Origin: Bacillota bacterium
GTDB taxonomy: Bacteria > Bacillota > Clostridia > Christensenellales > SZUA-584
Length of the DNA: 64,000 nucleotides
Direction: 5' to 3'
NCBI GenBank assembly: GCA_023406895.1
Contig: JAEXTV010000021.1
Span: 124,001 to 188,000, forward strand
The position numbers and the translations under genes are program-made. Positions 18,024 through 27,708 of the stretch are shown piece after piece; within the stretch, counting starts at the first letter, position 1; the number at the start of each line of letters is the position of its first letter. The notes below the pieces were generated by a model. It saw nothing but the letters and a program-made list of their open reading frames with translations. It did not search any database and was not told where the DNA came from.

Positions 18024-21000
18024 ATGAGTGAGATCATGACGCCGATGCCGTTTTCACAATTAATCAAATGGATGCTTAACGAATATCGCATCCATGGCAG
18101 CGTGTTTGGCGTGCATAAAAACAAATTCTATAAATCCGGGCAGCCGGTCCATGTGCTTGGCAAGGAACTGGGCAGCCCGCTCGGGCCTGCGGCCGGGCCG
18201 AACACCCAGCTTGCGCAAAACCTCGTCGCATCTTACGTGGCGGGCTTCCGTTTTTTCGAGCTCAAAACCGTGCAGACGATGGATGGCGAAGAGCTGCGAA
18301 AATGCATTCCGCGCCCGTGCATCAACGCGCAGGATGAAGGCTACAACTGTGAATGGTCGACAGAACTCACGGTTCAGCAGGCATATGAGGAATACGTGAA
18401 GGGCTGGATTGCGTTGCATGTGGCGATGAAGGAATACGCCCTTTCAGACAAAGCCGATTTTCTTTTCAATATGAGCGTCGGATACGATTATGAGGGCATC
18501 ACCTCCGAAAAGATCGATTCGTATATCAACAACATGGCCGACGCGCAGAATACACAAATCTGGGCGCAGTGCAAAGCCTGGCTCAAAGACAACATAATTA
18601 TGTTTAGCAACGTCACGGCGGAGGACATCGATAACATTTCGCCGCATGTATCATCGTCGATCACGCTGTCAACGCTGCACGGCTGCCCGCCGCAGGAGAT
18701 CGAAAAGATTGCGCATTATTTCCTGACGGTCAAGAAGATGGACACCTACATCAAGGTCAACCCGACGCTGCTCGGGTACGATTTCGTTCGTAATATACTT
18801 GATAAGCTCGGATACGGCTATATCACGTTTGACAACCGGCATTTCGAGCAGGATTTAAAGTTTGACGATGCCGTGAAACTGATAGGACGGCTCATGGAGA
18901 CGGCGAAAAGTCAAGGATTGGCGTTCGGCGTCAAGGTTTCGAACACGTTTCCGGTGATGATCAAAGACGGCGAGCTGCCCGGTGAGTTCATGTATATGTC
19001 CGGACGCGCGCTGTTCCCGCTCAGCATCAATGTGGCCGCGAAACTGAGCAGCCATTTTGCCGGCACGCTGCCCATATCGTATTCGGGCGGTGCGGACTCT
19101 TTCAACATCGAACGTATACTCAAAACGGGTATCAAGCCCGTCACGTTCGCAACGACGATATTAAAGCCGGGTGGTTATTCGCGCACGAAGCAGCTCAGCA
19201 CGAAGGCGGAAACAGCCGTCTATAAGGGCGATCAAATCGACGTGGACGCGCTCAACGAACTCGCGCAGAGCGTGCTGACGGATCAGCATATCCAAAAAGA
19301 CTTTAGGCCAGTCAAATCGAGAAAAACGGCGTCTAAGCTGCCGCTGTTCGGCTGCTTTAAAGCGCCGTGCAAGCAGGGCGGCTGCCCGATTGAACAGCAG
19401 ATCCCCGAATATTTGCAGTTGGTGGCGCGGGGAGACTATGAAAAGGCGTTTGATATCATCGCGATTGACAACGCGGCCCCTGCCGTGACGGCCGAAATTT
19501 GCAGCCATGTATGCCAAAGCAAGTGCACGCGCATCGATTATGACCAGCCGCTGCAGGTGCGTCAGGCAAAAAAGCTCGCCGTGCAGAACGCTCAGCAGAA
19601 ATACATTGATGCCATTGTTCCCGTACCGCTCAAAACCGATAAAAAGGTAGCGGTGATCGGCGCGGGGCCGGCAGGCATTGCGGCAGGGCTATACTTGAGG
19701 CGCAACGGCGTGGCGGTGACGGTATTTGAAAAACGCGAGAAACCAATGGGCATTGTTGAATACGTGATTCCGGCTTTCCGCATACCGCAGCAGGCCATTG
19801 ACGCGGACTATAATATGGCCGTGAAAACCGGCGTTGAGTTCGTTTTCGGTGCCGACGACAACATAGACATTGAAGCGCTCAAAGAGAGCTATGATTATAT
19901 CATCATCGCGACGGGGGCCTGGAAAGAAGGCGCAAATCCCGTGAAAACCGGCGGTGAGAACCTGACAGACGCGCTCGAATTTCTCGAGCGTTCGAAAGCG
20001 GTCGGCTGCGCCGTTGACCTTGGCAAAACTGTTGCGGTTATCGGCGGCGGCGATGTCGCGATGGATTGCGCGCGGGCCGCGAAGCGCGCGGCAGGCTCGC
20101 CCAAAGTCAGCATCGTGTACCGGCGTACCAAGGATTATATGCCCGCCGAAGCGGAGGAAAAGCACCTTGCGATGGCAGACGGCATCAACTTCCTTGAGCT
20201 GCTCGCGCCTGTCTCCTATGAAAACGGTGAGCTCACGGTGGATGTGATGCAGCTCGGAGACAGAGACGCGGACGGGCGGCGCGGTGTTGTGCCGACCGGG
20301 AAAACGAAGACGCTCGCATTTGATACGGTGATCAGCGCAGTGGGCGCGCGGGTGGATACAGCCGTGTTCGAAAAGCTCGGAATGAAGCAAGGTAAACACG
20401 GATATGCCGAGGTCAGCGACAGCAACGAAACGAGCATCAGCGGCGTGTATGTGGCGGGAGACTGCCGAAGCGGCGCTGCCACGATTGTGCAGGCCATGGC
20501 AGATTCCAAATGCATCGCAATCGATATTCTTGGTAAGCTCGGCATCGCGGACGATTTTAAACGCGTTGACAGAGAAACGAACGAGCAGGAAATCAGAGAA
20601 TACAGAGCGGTGCTGGAAGATAAACACGACAACCAGAAGGACGCAGCCAGATGCCTTGCGTGCGACGTTGTGTGCGAGGTGTGCTGTGAGGTATGCCCCA
20701 ACCGGGCTAACGTCAGCATCATGGTGGCTGACAAGCCGCAGATAATCCATATCGACGGCATGTGCAACGAGTGCGGCAACTGCGGTATATTCTGCCCGCA
20801 CACAGGGCTGCCGTATAAGGACAAATTCACGGTCTTTTGGAACGAAGAAGGCTTTGAGGACAGCACGAACAAGGGCGTGCTGTTTAAGGAGAACGGTCAA
20901 TGGCTCGTCAGGGACGAATGCGGTGAGGTGTTCACCTGCCCCGAAAACGATGAGAGACTGTCTGAAAGTTACAAAGCCGTGACAGCTGCGATCATGAAGA

Positions 21001-21035
21001 ACCATGGTTATCTCATTGATCAAAAAGACAAATAG
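18024..21035 (+). CDS. ygfK: YgfK, large iron-sulfur flavoprotein (putative selenate reductase subunit family)
   Basis: A 1003-residue multidomain protein. Residues 1-420 resemble a dihydroorotate-dehydrogenase-like barrel (GSPLGPAAGPNTQLAQN, TLHGCPPQEIEKI). Residues about 440-530 are a GltD-type Fe-S helical domain (CKQGGCPIEQQIPEYL, ICSHVCQSKCTR). From about 540 comes a GltD-like FAD/NAD(P)H domain (VAVIGAGPAGIAAGLYL, AVIGGGDVAMDCARAA). Two C-terminal Cys clusters follow (CLACDVVCEVCCEVCP, CNECGNCGIFCPHTG). Such a protein can pass electrons from NAD(P)H through flavins and clusters. It is implicated in reductive ring chemistry of anaerobic purine breakdown; the selenate reductase name is historical. 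AAAGGGAG precedes the ATG. Confidence 0.9.
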   Translation: MSEIMTPMPFSQLIKWMLNEYRIHGSVFGVHKNKFYKSGQPVHVLGKELGSPLGPAAGPNTQLAQNLVASYVAGFRFFELKTVQTMDGEELRKCIPRPCINAQDEGYNCEWSTELTVQQAYEEYVKGWIALHVAMKEYALSDKADFLFNMSVGYDYEGITSEKIDSYINNMADAQNTQIWAQCKAWLKDNIIMFSNVTAEDIDNISPHVSSSITLSTLHGCPPQEIEKIAHYFLTVKKMDTYIKVNPTLLGYDFVRNILDKLGYGYITFDNRHFEQDLKFDDAVKLIGRLMETAKSQGLAFGVKVSNTFPVMIKDGELPGEFMYMSGRALFPLSINVAAKLSSHFAGTLPISYSGGADSFNIERILKTGIKPVTFATTILKPGGYSRTKQLSTKAETAVYKGDQIDVDALNELAQSVLTDQHIQKDFRPVKSRKTASKLPLFGCFKAPCKQGGCPIEQQIPEYLQLVARGDYEKAFDIIAIDNAAPAVTAEICSHVCQSKCTRIDYDQPLQVRQAKKLAVQNAQQKYIDAIVPVPLKTDKKVAVIGAGPAGIAAGLYLRRNGVAVTVFEKREKPMGIVEYVIPAFRIPQQAIDADYNMAVKTGVEFVFGADDNIDIEALKESYDYIIIATGAWKEGANPVKTGGENLTDALEFLERSKAVGCAVDLGKTVAVIGGGDVAMDCARAAKRAAGSPKVSIVYRRTKDYMPAEAEEKHLAMADGINFLELLAPVSYENGELTVDVMQLGDRDADGRRGVVPTGKTKTLAFDTVISAVGARVDTAVFEKLGMKQGKHGYAEVSDSNETSISGVYVAGDCRSGAATIVQAMADSKCIAIDILGKLGIADDFKRVDRETNEQEIREYRAVLEDKHDNQKDAARCLACDVVCEVCCEVCPNRANVSIMVADKPQIIHIDGMCNECGNCGIFCPHTGLPYKDKFTVFWNEEGFEDSTNKGVLFKENGQWLVRDECGEVFTCPENDERLSESYKAVTAAIMKNHGYLIDQKDK

Positions 21036-21061
21036 GAGAGAGTTTCCGTCAGGAGGGCGTG

Positions 21062-23629
21062 ATGGTTACATTTGAAATCAACGGTACGCTTATTCGCACG
21101 GACGCCGATAAAAATCTGCTGTCCTTCTTAAGGGACGATATGAAGATCAAATCCGTTAAGGATGGCTGCAGCGAGGGCGCTTGCGGCACCTGCAGCGTGC
21201 TGATTGACGGCGTGTCAAAACGGGCGTGCACACAGTCGGTTCAAAAGCTGGACGGCAGGCGCATCGTCACAGTAGAAGGCCTGACGGATTATGAAAAGCA
21301 GGTGTACGCGTATTGCTTTGCCAAAGCGGGCGCTGTGCAGTGCGGCTTCTGCATTACGGGTATGGTCATCGGTGCGAAGGCGCTGCTCGACAAGAACCCC
21401 TCGCCGACAGTGCAGGAAATCGGCAAAGCGCTGGTGGGCAATATCTGCCGCTGCACCGGCTATAAAAAGATTGCCGAAGCCATTATGATGGCAGCGGCTT
21501 TTTTCAGAGAAAACACACCCGTTCCCGAACATCATTCCACGGGCAAAATACTTGAAGACGTGTTCCGGCTTGATGCCTATGCCAAAACGCTTGGCACCGG
21601 TGAATATGTGGACGACATTGACCTGCCGGATATGGCATATGCAAGCGCGGTTCGGAGTGATTACCCGAGAGCCGTCGTGGAAGATATTGATGTGTCCGAA
21701 GCGCTGACGTCGCCGGGCGTGATTGCGGTGATCACCGCTGCCGACATTCCGGGCAGCAACAAGTCGGGCCATATCGTGAAGGACTGGGACGCACTGATCG
21801 CCAAGGGCGATACCACACACTATGTCGGCGATTCGGTGGCGCTTGTCGTCGCCGAATCGAAAGAAGCGCTTGAGAAAGCCAAAAAACTCGTAAAAGTCAC
21901 ATATACGCCGCTCACACCTGTCACATCGCCGCGTATGGCGCTCGAAGCGGACGCGCCGAATATTCACGAATCGGGAAACGTACTGCGGCATGACCGCGTG
22001 AAGCGCGGCGAAAATATCGACGAGGTCTTTGCGAAATCAAAATATGTGGTGAGCCATGTGTATCACACACCGTTCACCGAGCATGCGTTTATGGAGCCCG
22101 AGTGTGCGATTTGCCGCTGCGACGGCGACAGCCTGACCTTATATACCGCGAGCCAGAACATATTCGATGAACAGCGAGAGATATGCCACATCCTTGGTCT
22201 GCCGCCTGAGAAGGTTCACATCATCAGCAAACTGGTGGGCGGCGGCTTCGGCGGCAAGGAAGACATGAGCGTGCAGCACCACGCGGCGCTCGCGTCATAT
22301 TTAACCAAGCGCACCGTCAAAGTGAAGCTTTCACGGCAGGAAAGCATCGTTGTGCATCCCAAACGCCACGCGATGGAGATTGAGATGACGACCGCGTGCG
22401 ACGAAAACGGCATGCTCACGGGCATGAAAGCCCGCATCCTCTCGGATACGGGCGCTTATGCCTCTCTCGGCGGGCCGGTGGTGCAGCGGGCCTGCACACA
22501 CGCGGCGGGGCCGTATTACTATCCGAGTGTGGATATTGAAGGCAAAGCGGTTTATACGAACAATCCACCGGGCGGCGCTTTCCGCGGCTTCGGTGTCACG
22601 CAGAGCATCTTCGCGACGGAATCAAATCTCAATCTGCTTGCGCAGATGGCAGGGATTTCACCTTGGGAAATCCGCTGGCGCAACGCGATTGAACCGGACG
22701 GCATACTGCCGAACGGGCAGATTGCGGACAAGACAACAGCCTATAAGGAGTGCCTGCTCGCGGTGAAGGACGCTTATGAAAGCGCCGGTATCGCCGGTAT
22801 CGCGGGTGCCATTAAAAATACGGGGCTCGGTGTGGGCGTGCCGGATACAGGGCGGTGCATCGTGTCTGTGGAGCAGGGCAAAATCCATCTGCGCACGGGC
22901 GCGGCGCGCATCGGGCAGGGGCTCGATACCGTTGTACTGCAAATGGCATGCCAGACGCTTGGTCTCATACCGGATATGTTCGTTGTCGAGCCGCCTGATA
23001 CGCGGCGCACGCCGAATTCGGGCACGACAACGGCGTCGAGGCAGACGATGTTTACGGGTCAGGCGGTGAAAGACGCGTGCTTCAAGCTCAAAGAAGAGTT
23101 CGAGAGCGGCAAAACGCTCGGCGACCTTGAAGGCAGCGAGTATTACGGTGAGTTCACCTGCGTGACGGACCCGATTACGTCAGATAAGGAGCACCCGTAC
23201 AGCCATGCGGCGTATACATACGGCGTTCAGGTCGTGTCGCTTTCTGAAGACGGCAAGGTTAAAAAGGTGACGGCAGTATACGATGCGGGTCAGGTCATCA
23301 ATCAAAAAAGCGCTGAAGGACAAGTAGAAGGCGGTATCGTCATGGGCCTCGGATATGCGCTGACGGAGGATTACCCGCTTAAAGATGGCGTGCCGCAGGC
23401 GACATACGCCAAGCTGGGTCTGCTACGGGCCAATGCGGTGCCCGATATGGATGTTATATTCGTCAGCAAGGACTATAAATCCGACGTGGCATACGGCGCG
23501 AAGGGGATCGGTGAGATTGCGACGATACCGACGGCTCCCGCTGTAGCCGGTGCGTATTTTAAGCTGGATGGTGTTCACAGGACGCGCCTGCCGCTCGAAA
23601 ATACCGCTTACAGAAAGCAGGAAAAGTAA
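21062..23629 (+). CDS. xdhD: selenium-dependent xanthine dehydrogenase, fused Fe-S and molybdenum subunits
   Basis: An 855-residue fusion. Residues 1-150 hold two [2Fe-2S] clusters (GCSEGACGTCSV; CGFCITGM and CRCTGY). From about 165 comes the molybdopterin domain, with the substrate-side glycine loop VGGGFGGKEDMSVQHHA, NPPGGAFRGFG, GAARIGQGLDTVV and the catalytic Glu in GAKGIGEIATIP near residue 815. Matches the family of selenium-dependent purine/xanthine dehydrogenases; selenium is in the cofactor, not as selenocysteine, and no in-frame TGA is needed. No FAD subunit is fused or adjacent; YgfK may take the electrons. AGGAGGG precedes the start; a GTG one codon upstream is too close to it. 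Confidence 0.88.
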   Translation: MVTFEINGTLIRTDADKNLLSFLRDDMKIKSVKDGCSEGACGTCSVLIDGVSKRACTQSVQKLDGRRIVTVEGLTDYEKQVYAYCFAKAGAVQCGFCITGMVIGAKALLDKNPSPTVQEIGKALVGNICRCTGYKKIAEAIMMAAAFFRENTPVPEHHSTGKILEDVFRLDAYAKTLGTGEYVDDIDLPDMAYASAVRSDYPRAVVEDIDVSEALTSPGVIAVITAADIPGSNKSGHIVKDWDALIAKGDTTHYVGDSVALVVAESKEALEKAKKLVKVTYTPLTPVTSPRMALEADAPNIHESGNVLRHDRVKRGENIDEVFAKSKYVVSHVYHTPFTEHAFMEPECAICRCDGDSLTLYTASQNIFDEQREICHILGLPPEKVHIISKLVGGGFGGKEDMSVQHHAALASYLTKRTVKVKLSRQESIVVHPKRHAMEIEMTTACDENGMLTGMKARILSDTGAYASLGGPVVQRACTHAAGPYYYPSVDIEGKAVYTNNPPGGAFRGFGVTQSIFATESNLNLLAQMAGISPWEIRWRNAIEPDGILPNGQIADKTTAYKECLLAVKDAYESAGIAGIAGAIKNTGLGVGVPDTGRCIVSVEQGKIHLRTGAARIGQGLDTVVLQMACQTLGLIPDMFVVEPPDTRRTPNSGTTTASRQTMFTGQAVKDACFKLKEEFESGKTLGDLEGSEYYGEFTCVTDPITSDKEHPYSHAAYTYGVQVVSLSEDGKVKKVTAVYDAGQVINQKSAEGQVEGGIVMGLGYALTEDYPLKDGVPQATYAKLGLLRANAVPDMDVIFVSKDYKSDVAYGAKGIGEIATIPTAPAVAGAYFKLDGVHRTRLPLENTAYRKQEK

Positions 23630-23630
23630 G

Positions 23631-25004
23631 ATGGTTATAAAAAACGGACGCGTCGTGACGGAAGAGAGCGTCATCGAGGCGGACATACGAATAAAAGGCG
23701 GGCGCATCACCGAAATCGGCAACGGGCTTTCGGACAGTGAGACGATCGACGCGGCCGGAAATTACGTGCTGCCCGGGGGGATTGACGTGCACACGCATAT
23801 GTGCCTTGATGTCGGTATCGCGGTGGCACAGGACGATTTTTATACGGGCACCGTGGCAGCGGCATGCGGCGGCACCACAACGATTGTTGACCATCCCGGC
23901 TTCGGACCCGCGGGTTGCAGCCTTGATCATCAAATCAACCGCTATCATGAATACGCTGACGGCAAAGCTGTGATCGACTACAGCTTTCACAGCGTGATTC
24001 AGCATGTGGACGACAGCGTGCTTACTATGATGGAAATGCTCATTGATCAGGGCATCACAAGCCATAAGATATACATGACCTACGGCTTTAAAACGACTGA
24101 CGAGGATGCTTATGCCGTATTGAAGCGTGCGAGAGAGCTCGGTGTGATCGTCGCCGTACATCCCGAAAACGACGGGATTGTGAACACGCGGCGGCGTGAA
24201 CTTGTGGAAGCGGGCTGCACGGCACCGAAGTTTCATGAAATCAGCCGTCCGGAGCCCTGCGAAGCCGAAGCGATTTACCGCATCTCTCAAATTTCCTCGG
24301 TCGCGGGCGATGCGCCTCTTTATATAGTGCATCTGTCCAATCATCTCGGAATGCAGGCCGTGAATATGGCCAAAACGAACGGGCTAAAAAATATATTTAC
24401 GGAGACATGCCCGCAATACCTGCTGCTTGATGATTCATACTATGAGCATGAGGACGGGCTCAAATATGTGTTAAGCCCGCCGCTGCGCAGCAAAGCGAAC
24501 AACGCGCTGCTCTGGGAGGATATCATCAGCGGTGATATCGACACGGTCGCGACGGACCATTGCCCGTTTGACTATGCGCTCAAAACGAAGCTCGGCAAAG
24601 ACGACTTTACAAAATGCCCGAACGGCATACCGGGCGTGGAACTGAGATTTCCGCTTATATTTTCGGAGGGCGTTGTAAAAGGGCGCATTTCGGTAAATAC
24701 CTTTGCGAAACTGTGCGCCACCAATCCCGCAAAACTTTTCGGTCTGTATCCGAAAAAAGGCGTGATTAAAGAAGGCAGCGATGCCGATATCGTGATCATG
24801 GACACGGAGCGTGGATACGTTGTGTCTCATAACGCATTGCATGAAAATGTGGATTACACACCTTTCGAAGGCATGCGGCTGGATTGCGGTATCGGCTGTG
24901 TGATCTCGCGCGGGGAGGTCATTGTCAAAAACAACAGCTATATCGGCGCGCAGGCCAGAGGACAGTTTATCAAGCGCGGAAAACCGATGCTCAGCGTAAA
25001 ATAA
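23631..25004 (+). CDS. hyuA: dihydropyrimidinase / D-hydantoinase
   Basis: A 457-residue cyclic amidase: PGGIDVHTHMCLD (HxH metal motif), SHKIYMTYGF (the Lys that is carbamylated to bridge two metals), VAVHPENDGIV, IVHLSNHLG and ATDHCPFDYALK (metal Asp). Such enzymes open hydantoin, dihydropyrimidine or similar rings. E. coli has hyuA in its purine cluster, so a purine-derived cyclic amide is the likely substrate. It begins 1 base after the xanthine dehydrogenase stop; a longer in-frame start would lie inside that gene and was rejected. Confidence 0.92.
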   Translation: MVIKNGRVVTEESVIEADIRIKGGRITEIGNGLSDSETIDAAGNYVLPGGIDVHTHMCLDVGIAVAQDDFYTGTVAAACGGTTTIVDHPGFGPAGCSLDHQINRYHEYADGKAVIDYSFHSVIQHVDDSVLTMMEMLIDQGITSHKIYMTYGFKTTDEDAYAVLKRARELGVIVAVHPENDGIVNTRRRELVEAGCTAPKFHEISRPEPCEAEAIYRISQISSVAGDAPLYIVHLSNHLGMQAVNMAKTNGLKNIFTETCPQYLLLDDSYYEHEDGLKYVLSPPLRSKANNALLWEDIISGDIDTVATDHCPFDYALKTKLGKDDFTKCPNGIPGVELRFPLIFSEGVVKGRISVNTFAKLCATNPAKLFGLYPKKGVIKEGSDADIVIMDTERGYVVSHNALHENVDYTPFEGMRLDCGIGCVISRGEVIVKNNSYIGAQARGQFIKRGKPMLSVK

Positions 25005-25035
25005 AAATTTGTAAATACAGAAAAGGAGAACATCC

Positions 25036-26502
25036 ATGAGTAAATATGAACTGATTGATTTAAAAATTGACGAGAAACGGCAGCAAAGAGCGGTTAAGCG
25101 CGCGAAGGAGCGCAACATCGTGATTCCGACCTTTGCGGAAATGAAGAACCCCGATCTGATAGATGACGGCATTAAAAAACAGCTCAAAGATGTCGGCCTT
25201 TGGGATGTGAATCCATTAAACCTTTATCGCATCTCATGGCACAACGATCCCGTGGAAAAGGGCGGCGCTTTCGGCGGCGTCAATTATGTTGAGCTGCCCG
25301 AGGCCATAACCGGCGTGAAGGCCAAAATCGTGGCCATCAGCGGCAAATGGTTCCCGACGGGCGCTCACAAGGTGGGCGCGGCGTTTTCTTGCCTTGTGCC
25401 GCGGCTCGTCACAGGCCAGTTTGACCCGACCACGCAGAAAGCGGTCTGGCCGTCTACCGGCAACTACTGCCGCGGCGGCGCGTACGATTCGGCGCTGCTC
25501 GCGTGCGATTCCATAGCGATACTGCCGGAGGGCATGAGCAAGGAACGCTTTGAATGGCTCAAGACCGTCGCGGGCGAGACAATCAAAACGCCGGGCACCG
25601 AGAGCAATGTCAAGGAAATATTTGATAAATGCTGGGAGCTGCGCCACTCAGGGCAGGACCTCATGATATTCAACCAGTTTGAGGAGTTCGGCAATTATCT
25701 GTGGCATTATGAAGTGACGGGCAGTGCGATTGAAGAGGTGCTCAAAAAGGTGGGCGGCAATCTGCACGGCTATATCAGCTGCACAGGCTCGGCGGGCACA
25801 ATCGCGGCGGGCGATTACTTAAAGAAGATTTTCCCGAAGAGCCGCATCGCGGCCTCCGAGGCGCTGCAGTGCCCCACAATCTATATGAACGGCTTCGGCG
25901 CGCACCGTATTGAGGGTATCGGCGACAAGCATATTCCGTGGATTCACAACGTGAAGAACACGGATGTGGCGGTTGCGGTTGACGATGAGATCCCGATGCA
26001 GTGGATCAGAATGTTCAACGAACCCGAAGGCCTCAAGCTGCTTAAAGAAAAGGGCGTCAGCAGTGACGTGATTGATAAGTTAAGCTGGGTTGGCATTTCG
26101 GGCGCGGCGAACATCGTCGCAGCGATCAAGTACGCAAAGTACTTCGAGCTGAAAGAGGACGATGTCATTGTCACGATTCTGACCGATTCCATCGAGATGT
26201 ACGGGAGCCGTCTTCAGGAGCTTAATAACGAACACGGTGCATTCGACGCTTTCGCGGCGCATGAAACGAACGCGCGTTACTTTGACGGCATCGGCATCGA
26301 TTACTTGAAGGAACTCAATTACTACGACAGAAAAGCCGTGCACAACTTAAAGTACTACACATGGGTAGAGCAGCAGGGCAAAACATACGACGAGATACTC
26401 ACTCAGTGGGAGGATGACAGCTACTGGACGGATATTCCGAAGCATACACAGGCGCTTGACGAGCTCATTAAGGCGTTCAACAAGAAAGTGGCCGAGGCGT
26501 AA
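25036..26502 (+). CDS. uncharacterised PLP-dependent enzyme, tryptophan-synthase-beta/threonine-synthase fold
   Basis: A 488-residue protein. SGKWFPTGAHKVGAAFSCL near residue 100 contains the probable Schiff-base Lys, STGNYCRGGAYDSALLA matches the substrate-loop region (family SxGNxG), and SCTGSAGTIAAGDYLKKIFP is the glycine-rich phosphate cup. It has a longer N-terminus and C-terminus than cysteine synthases. AAAGGAG precedes the ATG. It lies between hyuA and ygeX, where E. coli has no equivalent, but such genes recur, to my memory, in Firmicutes purine clusters. Likely acts on an amino-acid intermediate by elimination or replacement; the reaction is unknown. Confidence 0.8.
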   Translation: MSKYELIDLKIDEKRQQRAVKRAKERNIVIPTFAEMKNPDLIDDGIKKQLKDVGLWDVNPLNLYRISWHNDPVEKGGAFGGVNYVELPEAITGVKAKIVAISGKWFPTGAHKVGAAFSCLVPRLVTGQFDPTTQKAVWPSTGNYCRGGAYDSALLACDSIAILPEGMSKERFEWLKTVAGETIKTPGTESNVKEIFDKCWELRHSGQDLMIFNQFEEFGNYLWHYEVTGSAIEEVLKKVGGNLHGYISCTGSAGTIAAGDYLKKIFPKSRIAASEALQCPTIYMNGFGAHRIEGIGDKHIPWIHNVKNTDVAVAVDDEIPMQWIRMFNEPEGLKLLKEKGVSSDVIDKLSWVGISGAANIVAAIKYAKYFELKEDDVIVTILTDSIEMYGSRLQELNNEHGAFDAFAAHETNARYFDGIGIDYLKELNYYDRKAVHNLKYYTWVEQQGKTYDEILTQWEDDSYWTDIPKHTQALDELIKAFNKKVAEA

Positions 26503-26507
26503 GTGCT

Positions 26508-27707
26508 ATGGAAGTAATGAAGTACGCGCCGAATGCGAAAAAAACGCGCGCGTTTACAAAAGAGACGGAGCTGTTTTCAAGCAGCGAAGTCGAAAAGGTT
26601 TACCGTTTTCATAAATCGATGGGCAGCGCTTACAACCAAACGCCGCTCGTGAGCCTGCAAAGCTTCGCCGCCTCGGCGGGGCTTGCGGGCATGTACGTGA
26701 AGGACGAATCGCAGCGCGGCAGCTTAAAAGCGTTTAAGCTGCTCGGCGGCGCTTATGCCGTGGGCAGCAGCATTTGCAAAAAGCTCGGCAAGGATATCTC
26801 AGAGGTGGATTTTAATTATCTCAAATCTGCCGAAGTTAAGCGACAGCTCGGTGATCTCGTTTTCGCAGCCGCCTCGGACGGCAATCATGGTAAATCCGTC
26901 GCGTGGGCGGCACATGAGTTTAACCAGAAGTCGATCGTGTACATGCCCAAAGGCACCGTGCAGGACAGAATCGACGCGATCGTGCGCTATGGGGGCACGG
27001 TCGTGGTCTCGGATGACAACTACGACTGGTGTGTGCGCGAGGTGAACCGGCTGGCTGCGGAAAAAGGATGGGAAGTGGTGCTCGACACTGCAAGCGAAGG
27101 CGACGCTCAGGTGGCCACGTGGGTGATGCAGGGCTATGCCACAATGGGGCACGAAGCCATCATGCAGCTAGGCGACATTATACCGACGCATATGTTTTTG
27201 CAGGCGGGCGTCGGCTCGATGGCGGCAGCGATGACAGCTGTGTTTGCGAATCATTACGGCGATAAATGCCCGAAAATCTATATACTCGAGCCGCATCAGG
27301 CAGCCTGTTATTATGAGTCCGGCCTCAAAAACGACGGCACCGCATGCAGTGTGGACGGAGATATGGACAGCATCATGGCGGGGCTGTCGTGCGGTGTGCC
27401 GAACCCGATATCCTGGGAGATTATTCGCAATTTCGCGGACGGGTTCTTCTCGTGCGACGATGTGCTGACCGCGAACGGCATGCGCATACTCGGCAATCCG
27501 CTGGACGGTGACGCGCGCGTGATTGCGGGAGAGTCGGGCGCAATCGGAACGGGCTTTTTGGACGAGATCATGAAAAGACAGCCTGAGCTTGCTGCGCAGA
27601 TCGGCCTTGATGGCTCCTCGCGCGTACTTGTGTTCAGCACGGAAGGCGACACAGATACCAAGAATTACCGTGATATCGTGTGGTACGGCAAATTCTCGAC
27701 CCTGTAA
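26508..27707 (+). CDS. ygeX: 2,3-diaminopropionate ammonia-lyase
   Basis: A 399-residue PLP enzyme: KDESQRGSLKAFKLLGGAYA carries the PLP Lys (FKxLGG), ASDGNHGKSVAWAA the substrate loop, FLQAGVGSMAAAMTAVF the phosphate cup, and AGLSCGVPNPISWEI is typical of diaminopropionate lyases. Converts 2,3-diaminopropionate to pyruvate and two ammonia. In the purine pathway this yields central carbon. It begins 5 bases after the preceding PLP enzyme gene. It ends next to a convergent mocA-like gene, with no obvious terminator between. Confidence 0.93.
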   Translation: MEVMKYAPNAKKTRAFTKETELFSSSEVEKVYRFHKSMGSAYNQTPLVSLQSFAASAGLAGMYVKDESQRGSLKAFKLLGGAYAVGSSICKKLGKDISEVDFNYLKSAEVKRQLGDLVFAAASDGNHGKSVAWAAHEFNQKSIVYMPKGTVQDRIDAIVRYGGTVVVSDDNYDWCVREVNRLAAEKGWEVVLDTASEGDAQVATWVMQGYATMGHEAIMQLGDIIPTHMFLQAGVGSMAAAMTAVFANHYGDKCPKIYILEPHQAACYYESGLKNDGTACSVDGDMDSIMAGLSCGVPNPISWEIIRNFADGFFSCDDVLTANGMRILGNPLDGDARVIAGESGAIGTGFLDEIMKRQPELAAQIGLDGSSRVLVFSTEGDTDTKNYRDIVWYGKFSTL

Positions 27708-27708
27708 A

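Noticed and set aside
19689..21023. Long open frame on the minus strand (444 codons) opposite ygfK
   Set aside because: It is antisense to a well-recognised gene, has no family motif and no ribosome binding site. Long antisense frames arise here from the codon bias of GC-rich genes.
21062..23629. Selenocysteine codon in the selenium-dependent xanthine dehydrogenase
   Set aside because: The frame is uninterrupted by TGA. In this family selenium is part of the cofactor rather than a residue of the protein.
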